A stretch of 64,000 bases of DNA, taken from NCBI RefSeq assembly GCF_947179165.1, contig NC_077243.1:53248001-53312000 (forward strand), written 5' to 3'. A program made the translations under genes and the position numbers. The notes below the pieces were generated by a model. The model saw only the letters and a list, made by a program, of their open reading frames with translations, searched no databases and had not been told where the DNA came from. Position 1 is the stretch's first letter. Every line of letters begins with the position of its first letter. This stretch comes from Solanum dulcamara. Its lineage: Eukaryota; Streptophyta; Magnoliopsida; Solanales; Solanaceae. Positions 48,701 through 60,808 of the stretch are shown piece by piece.

Positions 48701-48905
48701 ATTTTCTCTTAAAATTTGGCCCCGCTATTTGTATGGAGTGCATGTTGATGTGCTCACTGATCATAAGAGTTTGCAATACATCTTTAGTCAGAAAGAGCTC
48801 AATCCGAGGAAGATAAGATGGCTGGAGTTGCTCAAGGACTATGACATGAACATTCTCTATCACCTCGGTAAAGCTTATGTTGTTGCTGATGCTCTTAGCA
48901 GGCTG
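45735..48905 (+). pseudogene. Element E: gag, protease, partial RT and RNase H, decayed
   Basis: Gag starts at the ATG at 45735 (MIPRRATRILRGRG) with IREFLRMNPFKFSES at about 45985. A damaged zinc knuckle lies near 46720-46800, with a frameshift. Protease is at about 47000-47330 (LDLGSTLSFVTPYVANKF, DFDVILGIYW). The N-terminal third of reverse transcriptase is deleted near 47510-47535. RT resumes at [20 protein letters not shown] (about 47555) and reaches the DD active site at about 47750. About 390 bp of unrelated DNA (47780-48170) follows, then RT/RNase H continues (LKEKELYEKFSKWEFW at about 48210; VFSLKIWPRYLYGVHVDVLT at about 48699) up to the insertion of element F at 48906. Many stops are present. 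The reading resumes beyond F at 63982. Confidence 0.88.
47780..48170. other. Non-retroelement insert within the RT of element E
   Basis: The RT reading breaks off after TACTCCAAGAGTGAG and resumes at AGCATGCCTATTACC. The intervening sequence has no gypsy similarity that I can see. On the plus strand an open stretch (48019 to about 48165) reads GALVLKKQVVRKLAIDSKVI, which looks protein-like, but I do not recognise a family. It has no terminal repeats that I could find and no clear target duplication. It may be a captured gene fragment. Confidence 0.5.
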
Positions 48906-51097
48906 TGTCATGACCCAATCTAGGGCCTAGTCATAACATGGCTATAGAAACCCCGAAGGGGATCCAACTAAGACTCTTGACATATCATAAAGAATACATA
49001 AGGAAAAGTAAATGTGTAGTTATCATAAGAGAGTCTAAACTATGATTCATAATGAAGAATGTAACTCAACAACATAGACTCAAACATTTGTCCAACTAAT
49101 TCCTTTAATCATGAACATGGATAGGGGCTATGACATGACCCTAACTCTCTCTCAAAATAAAAGAAAGATGTTTTTGAAAGTAATAAAACAACATCTCATA
49201 AGTAGACTCAATAGATCAGGACTTACTGCAACTTCGCTGATAAGAAAGCTCTACTAGCCACGTGGATGGACATGATCCTCAACCTCAACCCCTAAATTAT
49301 CAGACAGTGTAGGCAATAATATGCGTTAGTATGTTTGGATGTACTAAGTATGTGGAAAAGATATACAATGTAAATCATAAGATATGATGATCAAGAATAT
49401 ACATGATATAGAGGATAAGTAAAACCATGAGGAAAGTCATAATGATCAAGCATTTAAAAGACATAGTTGAACATCGTAAAATAACATAATACTCATATAC
49501 ATATGTTGGATAGGAACCATAACCAAAAGTAAGACCATGCGAGCTATAACATGGAATCACGTTGTCTCCCCATATAATGAAGAAAAGAGGAATCTACTTT
49601 TCAAGGTAGACTCTACCCCGCTAGATGGGTCATGTACATATGCTATGTGTGGATCCACTAGCTAAGACATGAAGTCAACCTACAGTGGCATGTAGTTTAA
49701 GAGACTAGCTAAGACATGAAGTCAACCTCGGTGCTAAGTCAAATCCGCACGGAATACATAATATAACATAGTAAACATACTTAACATATAACATAACTTG
49801 TTCATAAACTTCATAATTCATAGAATAACTCATTCATAACATAATTGCAATGTGACTATTGGCCTTTTATAATTACAAATCATACTTGCATAATTTATAT
49901 CATTAGGTCCTAGGTCACCACATAGGGCCTTAAGTCACCTATCTTCATAACTTGCATGAAAGTCAAAAATTGGACATACTTACATTTCATGATCATACTT
50001 CATATTTGAATTTAGAGTAAAACTCATATACATAATCAATTGTATTGAAAACCATAAGAATACCTTAAAACATTGGGCTCCATAATCATAGTTCATATAA
50101 CTCATCCTAGAAAATATCTTTATGCATGGGAATTTATAATTCATCTTGAAATTATATAATTTATGTAGAAAGATAATTATAATGATCATTAGTAATGTTT
50201 ACAAATGAAATCAAGTTAGCTCAACATAATTCATCAAAATTGAAGTTCAAAAGTAATGAGATTTCATGAGAGTTTGAAATAAACCTTGGACTCCATGAGT
50301 GGAAGAGACTCATGAATCAATCCACACATACCTTTATTGAAATTAGACTTGAATTTGAGAAAGGAGACTTGATCTTGAAAAAACCCTAATAAAAACTTGA
50401 TGAACTCATGACGAACCTTGGGAGAGAAGTCTAGAATTTATTTGGCAAAATAATGAGGGAATAAAAAAGTTTTAGGAGTATTTAGGATACAATTCGTAAA
50501 GAATCTAGTCCTTAAAAACCTACACATAAAATATTAGAATGTAGGGAAACTAACTTCTATGACTTGCCTCTTGCCTCTACAATCTATAGAAGCAGTGACG
50601 AGTCGTCATTGCAACTCGTCCTACAGGTCCTAAGAAAGAACTAAAAATTAGGTCTCTGAACTTTTGTTATTGATCGTGTTTATGATATGTCGTCGCCTTT
50701 GCGAGTCATCAAAGTGACCCGTCTTGCAGGTCTAAAAACTTGAAAGTTGAGGATGTCTAAATTTTCACCATGACTAATTTCTATGAGTCATAAGCTTCTC
50801 AATGACATGTCCTGTTGAATCGTAGATGAAGTCCTGAGAGTGACACCTGAAGGCCATCCTACCTTGCCTCGACGACTCATTTCTACGAATCTTCATTTCC
50901 TCTATGGGTCATCAAAGGACTCGTAAACCCCACTTTTGCCTTAGTCAAATTTCTATTTCTTTACTTCACCTCTATGGGTCAAGTTTACGACCAGTAGTAA
51001 CTCCTATATGTCGTAGACTGACTCATAGACTTGGGTAAGTTTCCAATTTTTTTGAAAATTTTCTTTCATTCAACTTTTTGTCTTACAGAGTGTTACG
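48906..51097 (-). repeat. 3' LTR of element F (2192 bp)
   Basis: Its inner end on the minus strand is CGTAACACTC, a mutated TGTAACAC, preceded by the purine tract AAGAGGGAGATAT (51098-51110). It is colinear with 56059-57207 and 62902-63981; for example ATACATAATCAATT occurs at 50030 and 57193. Confidence 0.9.
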
Positions 51098-51339
51098 ATA
51101 TCTCCCTCTTGGGAACATTCATCCTCAAATGAGATTCAACTAGCATAGGAAAGACATGAAAGAGGACTAGCAATCCCAACATAATCATGTCGATACTTGA
51201 AAATGCATAGAACACGTAAACTTCACACTTAACATAAAACATGGCTCTCAAAAATCATTTTAATGAATCATGCATGCATATGAATAACATAGGAGGGACT
51301 GAATACGTAAAAGTGTAATTGATTTTGATCATGAATAGG

Positions 51340-54300
51340 TTAGTACCTTGGTCTTGAATAGAAGGAAATATATATGAATAATACTTCATCATGTCCGCTT
51401 CCGCCTTCCCATGTAGAATTCTCTTCTTGTTGATTTCTCCACAACACATTAATGGACACAACATTTTTATTCCTAAGACTTTTCACTTGCCGGTCTAATA
51501 TTTCTACCGGAACCTCCTCATAAGTCAAACTCTCCTCAATGTTCACAAATAGCACAATAGAGTTTGGATCATCTACAAATTTACTCAACATAGACACATG
51601 AAATACTAGATGAAGCCTAGCCAGCTCAAATGACAAGTCCAACTCATATGCCACTTTGCCAACATGTTTCATTATTCTATAGGGTCCTACATATAGAGGA
51701 TTCAACTTTCATTTCTTGCCAAAATACATTACACCTTTCATAGGTGAAACCTTGAAGTACACCCAATCATCCTCACCAAATTCTGGCTCCCTCTTTCTAA
51801 TGTCCAAATAGGACTTTTGATGACTTTGAGCCTCCGTTAATCTTTCTTTTATGAGCCTTACTTTATCCATGGCATCAAATACCAAATCTAGACCAATCAA
51901 TGCTATCTCACCCACTTCAAACTATCCTACTGGGAATCTATATCTTCTTCTATATAAGGCTTCAAAAGGAGCCATTTGGATGCTAGAGTGATAGATATTT
52001 AGTAAGCAAACTCAATCAATGGTAAATGCTCATCCTAACTTCCTTTAAGATCAATCACACATGCCCTTAACATATCCTCCAAAGTTTGGATCATTCTTTC
52101 AGCTTGTCCATCGGTTTGAGGATGGAATGCGGTACTTAGCTTAACTCTAGTACCAAGACCCTTTTGGAATGACTTTCAAAAATGTGAAGTGAATAGAACA
52201 CCTCTATTTGATATAATCGACAAAGGAACATCATGAAGTTTCACAAGTTTATGAATGTACAACTTAGCATAATCTTCAGCACCATAAAAAGTCTTAACAT
52301 ATAGAAAATGTATCGATCTAGTCATTCGGTCCACAATGGCCCAAATAAAATCATGTTGTCTATTAGTTCGAGGCAAACCCATTACAAAGTCCATATTCAC
52401 ATTTTCCCACTTAAAAGTAGGAATCTCAATGTCTTGAGCTAAACCTCTCTAGTTTTGATGCTCCACTTTAACTTGTTGACAATTAGGAATCTTAGCCTCA
52501 AACTCCACTATGTCCTTCTTTATGCAATTCCACCAATACACTTCCCTCAAATCACGATACAGTTTGGTGGATCTTGGATGAATTGAATACCGAGAACTAT
52601 GGGCCTCTTTCAATATCAACTCTCTTAACCCATCAACATTAGGAAAACATAAATTAACCTTGGTAAAGTAGTACCCCCTATTCCCCTTAGGATAAATCCA
52701 CAATGGCATTTTTGGCAACCGACTTCTTCAAATCAACCAACATCGAATCAATGTCTCATTTGGCCTTAACATCTGCCATAAGAGATGATTCCAAGCCATT
52801 ATGTACAAAAACACCTCCATTATTGGATTCAACCAACCGTATACGTAAACGTACCAATCTATGGACATCTTTAACCAATTCCCTCTTACCTTTCTCAATG
52901 TATGCAACACTATCCATGGACAATCAACTAAAAGCATTGGCTACTAAATTGACTTTACCTGGATGGTACAACACACTCATGTCATAGTCTTTTAAAAGTT
53001 AAAGCCATCTTCTTTGCTTAAGATTAAAGTCCCTTTGAGTAAACACATATTGTAAGCTTTTGTGGTTAGTGAAGACATCAATATGCACCCCGTAAAGATA
53101 ATGACACCAACTTTTCAAAGCAAACACAACCGCCGCAAGTTTAATATCATGGGTTGGGTAGTTCCTTTCATGTACCTTAAGTTGTCTAGAAGCATAAGCA
53201 ATAACCTTATCATGTTGCATCAAAACACAACCCAAACCAACGCATAAGGCATCACAATAGACAACAAACCCATCTGAACCTTCCGGCAATGTTAATATAG
53301 GAGCCGACGTAAAGTGACTCTTCAATATTTGAAATATTTTCTCACATTCATCCGACCATTGAAATTTCACCTTCTTTTGAGTCAACTTCGTCAAAGGTGA
53401 AGAAATAGATGAAAATCCTTCAATAAACTTTCTATAGTATCCGGCTAAGCCCAAAAAACTTCTAATGTCGGAAGGAGATAACGATCTAGGCCAATTCTTA
53501 ACCTCCTTCATTTTCTTTGGATCAACCTTAATCCCATCATCGAACACCACATGGCCAAGAAATGCATCCTCTCTTAGCCAAAATTCGCACTTTGTAAACT
53601 TAGAAAATAATTGCTTCTCTCTCAATGTTTGTAACACAATGCTCAAGTGACCCATATGATCTTCCTCATTTCGAGAATAAATCAAGATTTCATCAATGAA
53701 CACTACTACAAACATGTCTAAGTATGGTTTGAAAATACGATTCATCAAATCCATGAAGATAGGGGAAGAATTAGTCAAACCAAATAACATTACAATAAAT
53801 TCGAAATGAACATACCTTGTCCAAAATGCCATTTTGGGAATATCACACTCCCTCTCCCTTAATTGATGATAACCAGAACAAAGATCAATCTTAAAGAATT
53901 AACTTGCTTCTTGTAATTGGTCAAACAAGTCATCTATCCTCGGGATTGGGTATTTGTTCTTTTTGGTGACCTTGTTCAATTATCGGTAATCTATACACAT
54001 TTGGAGTGACCCATCTTTCTTCCTAACAAATAATATGGGAGCATCCCATGGTGAAATACTTGGCCTTACAAAATCCTTATCCAACAAATCCTTCAATTGC
54101 TCTTTCAATCCTTAAGTTCCGCCGAAGCTATATGGTAAGGAGGAATAAAAATAGGTTGAGTATCGGGGGTGAGATCGATGCAAAAGTTAATTTTCCTTTC
54201 GAGAGCAATACTGGGAAAATCATCAGAAAACACATCAAGAAATTCATTAACTATAGGGATCAACTCAAGAGTAGGAGTTTCAGAACCAATATTCCTAACT

Positions 54301-55841
54301 CGCACAATACGATAAATGCACTCTTTGGAAATCATTCTTTGGGCCTTAAGAAATGAGATGAATCGGCCCTTAACCACCGAATCATTACCCTTCCATTCAG
54401 GAATAGGCTTATTAGGAAAGTAAAACTTAACCACACAAGTCCTACAACTTATATATGCATAGGAGGCATGTAACCAATACATACCAAGAATGATGTCAAA
54501 ATTGGTTATGTCAAGTTTAACAAGATCACATGGAATAACTTTATGCAAGACCGACATAAGACAATTTCTATAAGCTCTCTTAGCTAATACCAAATCACCA
54601 ACGGGAGTAAAAATTGAAAAAGGTTCTAACAATACTTTAGGATCAAGCAATGCATAAACATCAAAGTTAAAGACCCATAACATACCCGTGATCACATCAG
54701 GAGTCTCATCTATGTCTTGCCTATCATGAAGATTATAGAATCGGTTGTTGCATTGACCACCCTTAGGTTTATCTTGGGTGCCTTATTGCACTTGTCCTCC
54801 TTATAGATGACCTTCTCCACCTTTGTTGGAAATATGAGGGTACTCAGATTGCTTATGGCCCATCTTGCCATATCCATAGCAAGCACCCGTTCCCATCAAG
54901 AATTTCCCCTATGATTGTTTTCACACTTTGCACACTTAGGAAAACAAGGGCTACTACATTCACACCTCCTCCTCCTTGAACTTTATGGTATGGCACCCTA
55001 TCTTTAGTAAACTTATTTCTTGAACCTTGGCCTTGTTGAGAGCGGCCAATACTACCACCACTGGTCCTAGCTTAGAGAGCCCACCTTCATACTGGGTCCT
55101 CTTAGAATCCCTCATCCTTATCCCTTGAGATTTTCTTCTTCAATATTTTTGGCAAAAGTCAATAGCGGATATATGTCTATTTCTTTCACAAGTATGGCGG
55201 TACGACTTTCCTTAGAAACTGAGTCAGACACCCCGATATAAATTAACTCATTCGGGCACATAGATCGACAACCAATGAAGGAGTATACTTGGATAACTTA
55301 GTAAACTTGAGGGCATAGTCCCTCATTCCCATATTGCCTTGTCGAAGATTTATGAACTCTAACGCTTTAGCTTCCATTAGCTCAAGAGGGAAAAAGCGAT
55401 CAAGAAAGGCAAGTTTGAAGGCTCCCATTTAATAGGACCTTCATCTACCCTCTTTAACTTCCATTGAGTGTACCAAACTTGAGAAAAACCTTTGAGTTGG
55501 TAAGCTGCCAACTCCGCTTTCTCTTTTGAAGTCACCCTCATGATACTTACTATATTGTAAACCTCATCAATGAACCCTTGGGGATCCTCATCAACTTTTG
55601 AACCATGAAACTCTGGAGGGTTCATTCGTGTAAAAGTTTTCACTCTAGAAGCCGGAGTAGGAGCATTAGGACGAGCTACAACCCCTTGGTTGGCCACTAC
55701 TTGGGCTAGCATAGTAAAAGTGGTTTAGGACTCTGCATGTGTCACTTTCTTGAGCAAAAGGTCATTGCCCTAAAGAGATGGAGGAGATTGGGCCTCATTA
55801 GCATTATTTTCCCTTGGAAATGGTGGCCTTCTTAGAGGCAT
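51340..55841 (-). pseudogene. Element F: gag-pol polyprotein, decayed
   Basis: Read from the ATG at 55841 (MPLRRPPFPREN) downwards. Gag: MNPPEFHGSKVDEDP at about 55620; the zinc-knuckle region near 54880-54960 is damaged. Protease: about 54720-54350 (FDIILGMYWL). Reverse transcriptase: about 54150-53500, with [13 protein letters not shown] at about 53715, so the active-site DD reads DE. RNase H: about 53480-52900. Integrase: zinc-binding region about 52650-52450 (HPRSTKLYRDLREVYWW), core 52400-52176 (MNMDFVMGLPRTNRQ, ISNRGVLFTSHF), C-terminal part about 51915-51600. A chromodomain-like tail (TYEEVPVEILDRQVKSLR) is at 51535-51480. The open stretch 53832-52999 (277 codons) is the longest surviving retroelement frame in the window. 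Stops and frameshifts elsewhere make the element inactive. Confidence 0.92.
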
Positions 55842-56037
55842 GTTTCTGAAAATCTCAAAGGAAGATCATTAGGGAAAGAAAGTCTTAGGGTAAACTCTAT
55901 AACATGACATAGATAATAAAAGAAACAAGAATTCCCTAAAATGTCTTATAGCCTCCTATTGATAGATGTGGCGCACTTCAAAACCATGAATAAGACTCTA
56001 CTTGACATGGCATGTTGGACATCTTATGATATCTTAA

Positions 56038-56055
56038 GCCGTGCTCTAATACCAA
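56038..56055 (-). other. Primer-binding site of element F
   Basis: On the minus strand TTGGTATTAGAGCACGGC, an initiator tRNA-Met type site with one early change, 3 bp from the LTR end. Confidence 0.85.
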
Positions 56056-56058
56056 ATT

Positions 56059-57207
56059 TTTCACAACCCTGAGTGAGGGCCTAGTCATAACACAATGATT
56101 AAAACCCCAAAGGGGCTCCAACCTAGCCTTAACATATCATAAAGCACATATAAATTAAAGTAAATGCGGAATTATCATATGGGATTCTAAACCATGATTC
56201 ATAACGAAGAATGTAACTCAACAACATGGACTCAAATATTTGTTCAATTAATGCCTCTAATCATGAACATGGACGAGGTCTGACATGTTCCTAGCTCACC
56301 CTCAAAATAAAAGGAATATATGTCTTTAAAATTAAGAAAACAACATCTCAAAACTAGTCCTCGATAGATGAGGACTCATCACAACTTCGCTGATAAGAAA
56401 GCTCTACTAGCCACATGGGGATATGATCCTCAACATCAACCCCTATATTATGAGACAATGTAGGCAATAATATGTGTTAGTGTGTTTGAATGTACTTAGT
56501 ATGTGGGCATGACATGTAATGGAAATCATAAGATGTGATAATCAAGAATATATACATGATATAGAGGATAAGTAAACCATGAGGAGAGTCCTAATGATCA
56601 AACATTTAAAAGAAATAGTTAAAGATCGTAAAATAACATAACACTCATATACATATGTGGGACAGGAACCATAACTGAAAATAATACCATGCGAGCTATA
56701 ACAGTCTCTCCATACAATGAAGAAAAGGGAAATCTACTTGCCAAGGTAGACTCTACCCTGCTAGGCAGGTCATGTACATACTCTATATGTGGATCCACTA
56801 GCTAAGGCATGAGGGAAACCTAAGGTGGTACGTAATTTATGGGATATGAGGCTGCTACTATGGCTTTCGGTATGGCCCCCACATTAAGTCCACTCGGAGC
56901 TAAGTCAAATCCCATGGAATACATAACACAACATAGTAAACATACTTAGCATATATCATAACTTGTTCATAAACTTCATAATTCATAGAATAGCTCATTC
57001 ATAACCTAATTGCAATGTGAGTATTCGCCTTTTATCATTACAAATCATACTTGTATAATTCATATCATTAGGTCCTAGGTACCACATAGGGCCTTAAGTC
57101 ACCTATCTTCATAACATGCATGAAAATCATAAATTGTACATACTTACAATTCATGATCATACTTCATACTTGAATTTAGAGTAAAATTCATATACATAAT
57201 CAATTTC
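56059..57207 (-). repeat. 5' LTR of element F, part interrupted by element G
   Basis: It starts TTTCACAACCC (mutated TGTCACAACCC) and runs colinear with the left LTR to 57207, where element G is inserted. The remainder is 62902-63981. Confidence 0.9.
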
Positions 57208-57861
57208 TATCACCACCCGACCTAGGGCCTAGTCGTAACATGGTGATCGAAACTCTGAAGGGCTCCAATCAAGCCTCTTGTATATATATTAAGCATAAAT
57301 AAGGTAAAATAAAAGAGAAAATATTATAAGAAAGTCTAAACCATGAGTAGAAAATGAAGAATGTCATATGACAACATAGATTCAGAACGCTTGTCCAACT
57401 AGATGCCTCTACTCATGAGCATGGGCGGGGGCTAAGACATGTCCCTAGGTCACCCTCAATATAAAACATAACAAAAGTCTTTGAAAACAATAACCAACTG
57501 GATGATTAGTCCCTGATAAATGAGGACTCACCACAAACACCGCTGGGTAGGAAAGCATAACTATCCACATGGATGGACATGATCTTCAATCCCAACCCAT
57601 ACATTATGAGACAATGTAGGTAAAAAGTATGCATTAGTACATTGGAATGTACTAAGTATGAAGGCATGACATGCAACGTAAATCATGGGATATGATGGTC
57701 AAGTAAAACACATGATGATATGAGATACGTAAAGTCATGAGAAAAACATAGTGACCAAGGCATTAGAAAAGAATAATTTAAATCATGACATACATAAGAG
57801 ATCATACATATGTGGGATAGAAACCATAACCGATAATAAGACCATACGAGCTATAACATGG
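57208..57861 (-). repeat. 3' LTR of element G, truncated
   Basis: It aligns with 60809-61465 of the sister LTR up to GAGCTATAACATGG, then switches to RNase H sequence (TTGGATAGTTCC). Confidence 0.88.
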
Positions 57862-60591
57862 ATTGGATAGTTCCTTTCATGCACTTTAAGTTGCCTAGAG
57901 GCATAAGCTATAACCTTACTATGTTGCATCAAGACACAACCCAGACAAGCACGTGGAGCATCACAATAAACAACAAACCCATCCGAACCTTTGGGCAATG
58001 TCAAAATAAGAGCCAATGTGAGATGATCCTTCAATATTTGAAAACTTTTGTTACATTAATATGGCCATTGAAATTTTGCCTTCTTTTATGTCAACTTAGT
58101 TAAAGGAGAAGCAATAGATAAAAACCCTTCAACAAATCTTCTGTAGTATCCAGCTAAGCCCAAAAAGCTTCTAATATCCGAAGGAGATAATGGTCTAGGC
58201 TAATTCTTAACCATATCAGTTTTCTTTGGGTCTACTTTAATCCCATCACAAGACACCACATGGCCAAGAAATTCAACTTTCCTCATTCAAAACTCGTACT
58301 TACTAAATTTAGCAAATAATTCCTTTTCTCTCAATGTTTGCAACACAATCCTCAAGCAACCCAAATGATCTTCATCATATCGAAAATAAATCAAGATGTC
58401 ATCAATGAACACCATTACAAACATGTCCAAATATGGATTGAAAATATAATTCATCAAATCCATGAATATAGCAGGAGCAATAGTCAAAGTAAATGACATT
58501 ACTACAAATTAAAAATGGCCATACCTTGTCCGAAAAACCATTTTGGGAATATCGCACTCTCTTACCCTCAATTGATAATAGACGAAACGGAGGTCAATCT
58601 TAGAAAAGTAGCTTTCTCCTTGTAATTGATCAAATAAGTCATCTATCCTTGGAATTGGATACATGTTCTTTATGGTGACGTTATTCAATTGCCGGTAGTC
58701 TATACACATTTGGAGTGACCCATCTTTCTTCCTAACAAATAACACGGGAGTACCCCATGGTGAAATACTCAGTCTTATAAAGCCCTTATCCAACAAATCC
58801 TTTAATTATTCTTTTAACTCCTTAAGTTCCACCGGAGCCATATAGTAAGAAGGAATAGAAATAGGTTGGGTATCGAGAAGGAGATCTATGCCAAAGTACA
58901 TTTCCCTTTCGGGAGAAATACAGGGAAAATCATCGAAAAACTCATTAACTATAGGGACTGACTCAAGAGTAGGAGTTTTGGAATTAACGCCCCTAAATCA
59001 CACAATATGATAAATGCACCCCTTGGAAATCATTTTTCGGGCCTTAATACGTGAGATGAATTGACCCTTAACCACTGAATATTACCCTTTCATTTAAGAA
59101 TAGGCTCATTAGGAAAGTGAAACTTAACCACACTCTTCTTATAACACATAGATGCGTAAGCATCATGTAACCAATCCATACCTAGAATGATGTCGAAGTC
59201 AGTCATGTCAAGTTCAACAAGATCACATGGAATAACTCTTCGCAAGACCTATACGTGACAATTTCTATATGATCTCTTGGCTAATATCACCAATGTGAGT
59301 ATAAACCAAAAAAGGTTCTCTTAACACTTTGGGGAACACATCAAATCTTATAGCAATGTAAGGTGTAACAAAAGACTAGTTGTCACCCGGATCAAGCAAT
59401 ACATAAACATCAAAGTTAAAGACTCATAACATACATGTGAACACATCAGGAGTTTCATCAACATCTTGCCTAGCGTGAAGAGCATAGAATCGGTTGTTAC
59501 ATTGGCCACCCTTGGGTTGATCTTGGGCTCGTTGTTGCACTTGGCCTCCTAGAGGACGACCTTCTCCACCCTTATTGGAAATATGAGGGCACTCAGTTTT
59601 CTTATGTCCCATCTTTCCACATCCATAACAAGCACCAATTTCCATCAAGCACTTCCCTTCATGATTCTTTCCATACTTTGAACCCTTTGGAAGAGAAGGG
59701 ATACTAGCATTCATACCTTCTTCTCCCTGAGCTTTAAGGTATGGCACCCTATCCTTAGCAATCTTCTTTCTCGACCTTTGTCCTTATTGACAGCATCTAC
59801 TACTACCACCAATCCTAGCATTGGCGAACACACCTTCTTACTGGTCCCTCTTAGAATCCCTTAGCCTCATCTCCTTAAGCGTTTCTCTTTCAATTTGTTC
59901 AACAAAAGTCATGAGCTGAGATATGTCCATCCCCTTAACAAGCATAGTAGTACTACATTCCTTAGCAACCAAATCGGATACCCCTGATATGAATTAACTC
60001 ATTCGGGCACGTGGGTTGGTAACCAATGAAAGAGCATACTTAGATAGCTTAGTAAACTTGAGGGCATAGTCCCTTATCCCCATATTACCTTATCAAAGAT
60101 TTATGAACTCCAACAGTTTAGCCTTCCTTAATTCAATAGGGAAAACATGATCAAGGAAAGAAGTTTGAAAGCTTTCCATTCAATAGGACCTTCATCCACC
60201 CTCTCCAACTTTTATTGAGTGTACCAAACTTGGGCAACACCCTTAAGTTGGTAAGCTGCCAACACCACTTTTACTTTTGAAGTCACCCCCATAATGCTCA
60301 CTATCTTATAGACCTCATTAATGAACTCTTGAGGATCCTCATAAAACTTTGAGCCATGAAACTTCGAAGGATTCATTTGTGCAAAGTCCCTCACCCTTTA
60401 GGCCGGAGTAGGAACATTAGAAAAAGCTGTAATTCCTTAGTTGTCACCACTTGAGCTATCATAGTAATGGCGATTTGAAACTCCACATTAGTCACTTAGT
60501 CTGGTAGAGAAACATTGTCTTAAGTAGCCGAGTGAGCTTGGGCTTCATTAACATTATTTCCCCGTGGAAATGGTGGTCTTCTTGGAGCCAT
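57862..60591 (-). pseudogene. Element G: gag, protease, RT and part of RNase H, decayed
   Basis: Read from the ATG at 60591 (MAPRRPPFPRGN). Gag includes MNPSKFHGSKFYEDP at about 60375. The zinc knuckle CYGCGKMGHKKTEC is intact at 59630-59589. Protease sequence is at about 59410-59150. Reverse transcriptase runs about 58860-58290, with [20 protein letters not shown] (about 58730) and [13 protein letters not shown] (about 58410, DD intact). The RNase H start is at about 58240-57862 ([16 protein letters not shown]) and stops at the deletion junction with the LTR. Integrase is absent, so the copy cannot be autonomous even apart from its stops. Confidence 0.9.
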
Positions 60592-60786
60592 TCTTCAGAA
60601 AATTGCAAAGAAAGACCATTGGGGAAAAGAAGTCTTAAGGTAAACTCTATAGCACGACATAGATTATGAAGTAAGTGAGAATTCCTAAAATGTCTCATAG
60701 ACTCCTATTAATAAATGTGGTGTGCTTCACAATAATGAATAAGACTCTATTTGACATGGCATGTTGGACTCCCTAGGAAACTTGAA

Positions 60787-60805
60787 CCTTGTACTCTGAT
60801 ACCAA
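60787..60805 (-). other. Primer-binding site of element G
   Basis: On the minus strand TTGGTATCAGAGTACAAGG, an initiator tRNA-Met type site with one C-to-T change, 3 bp from the LTR end. Confidence 0.9.
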
Positions 60806-60808
60806 GTT

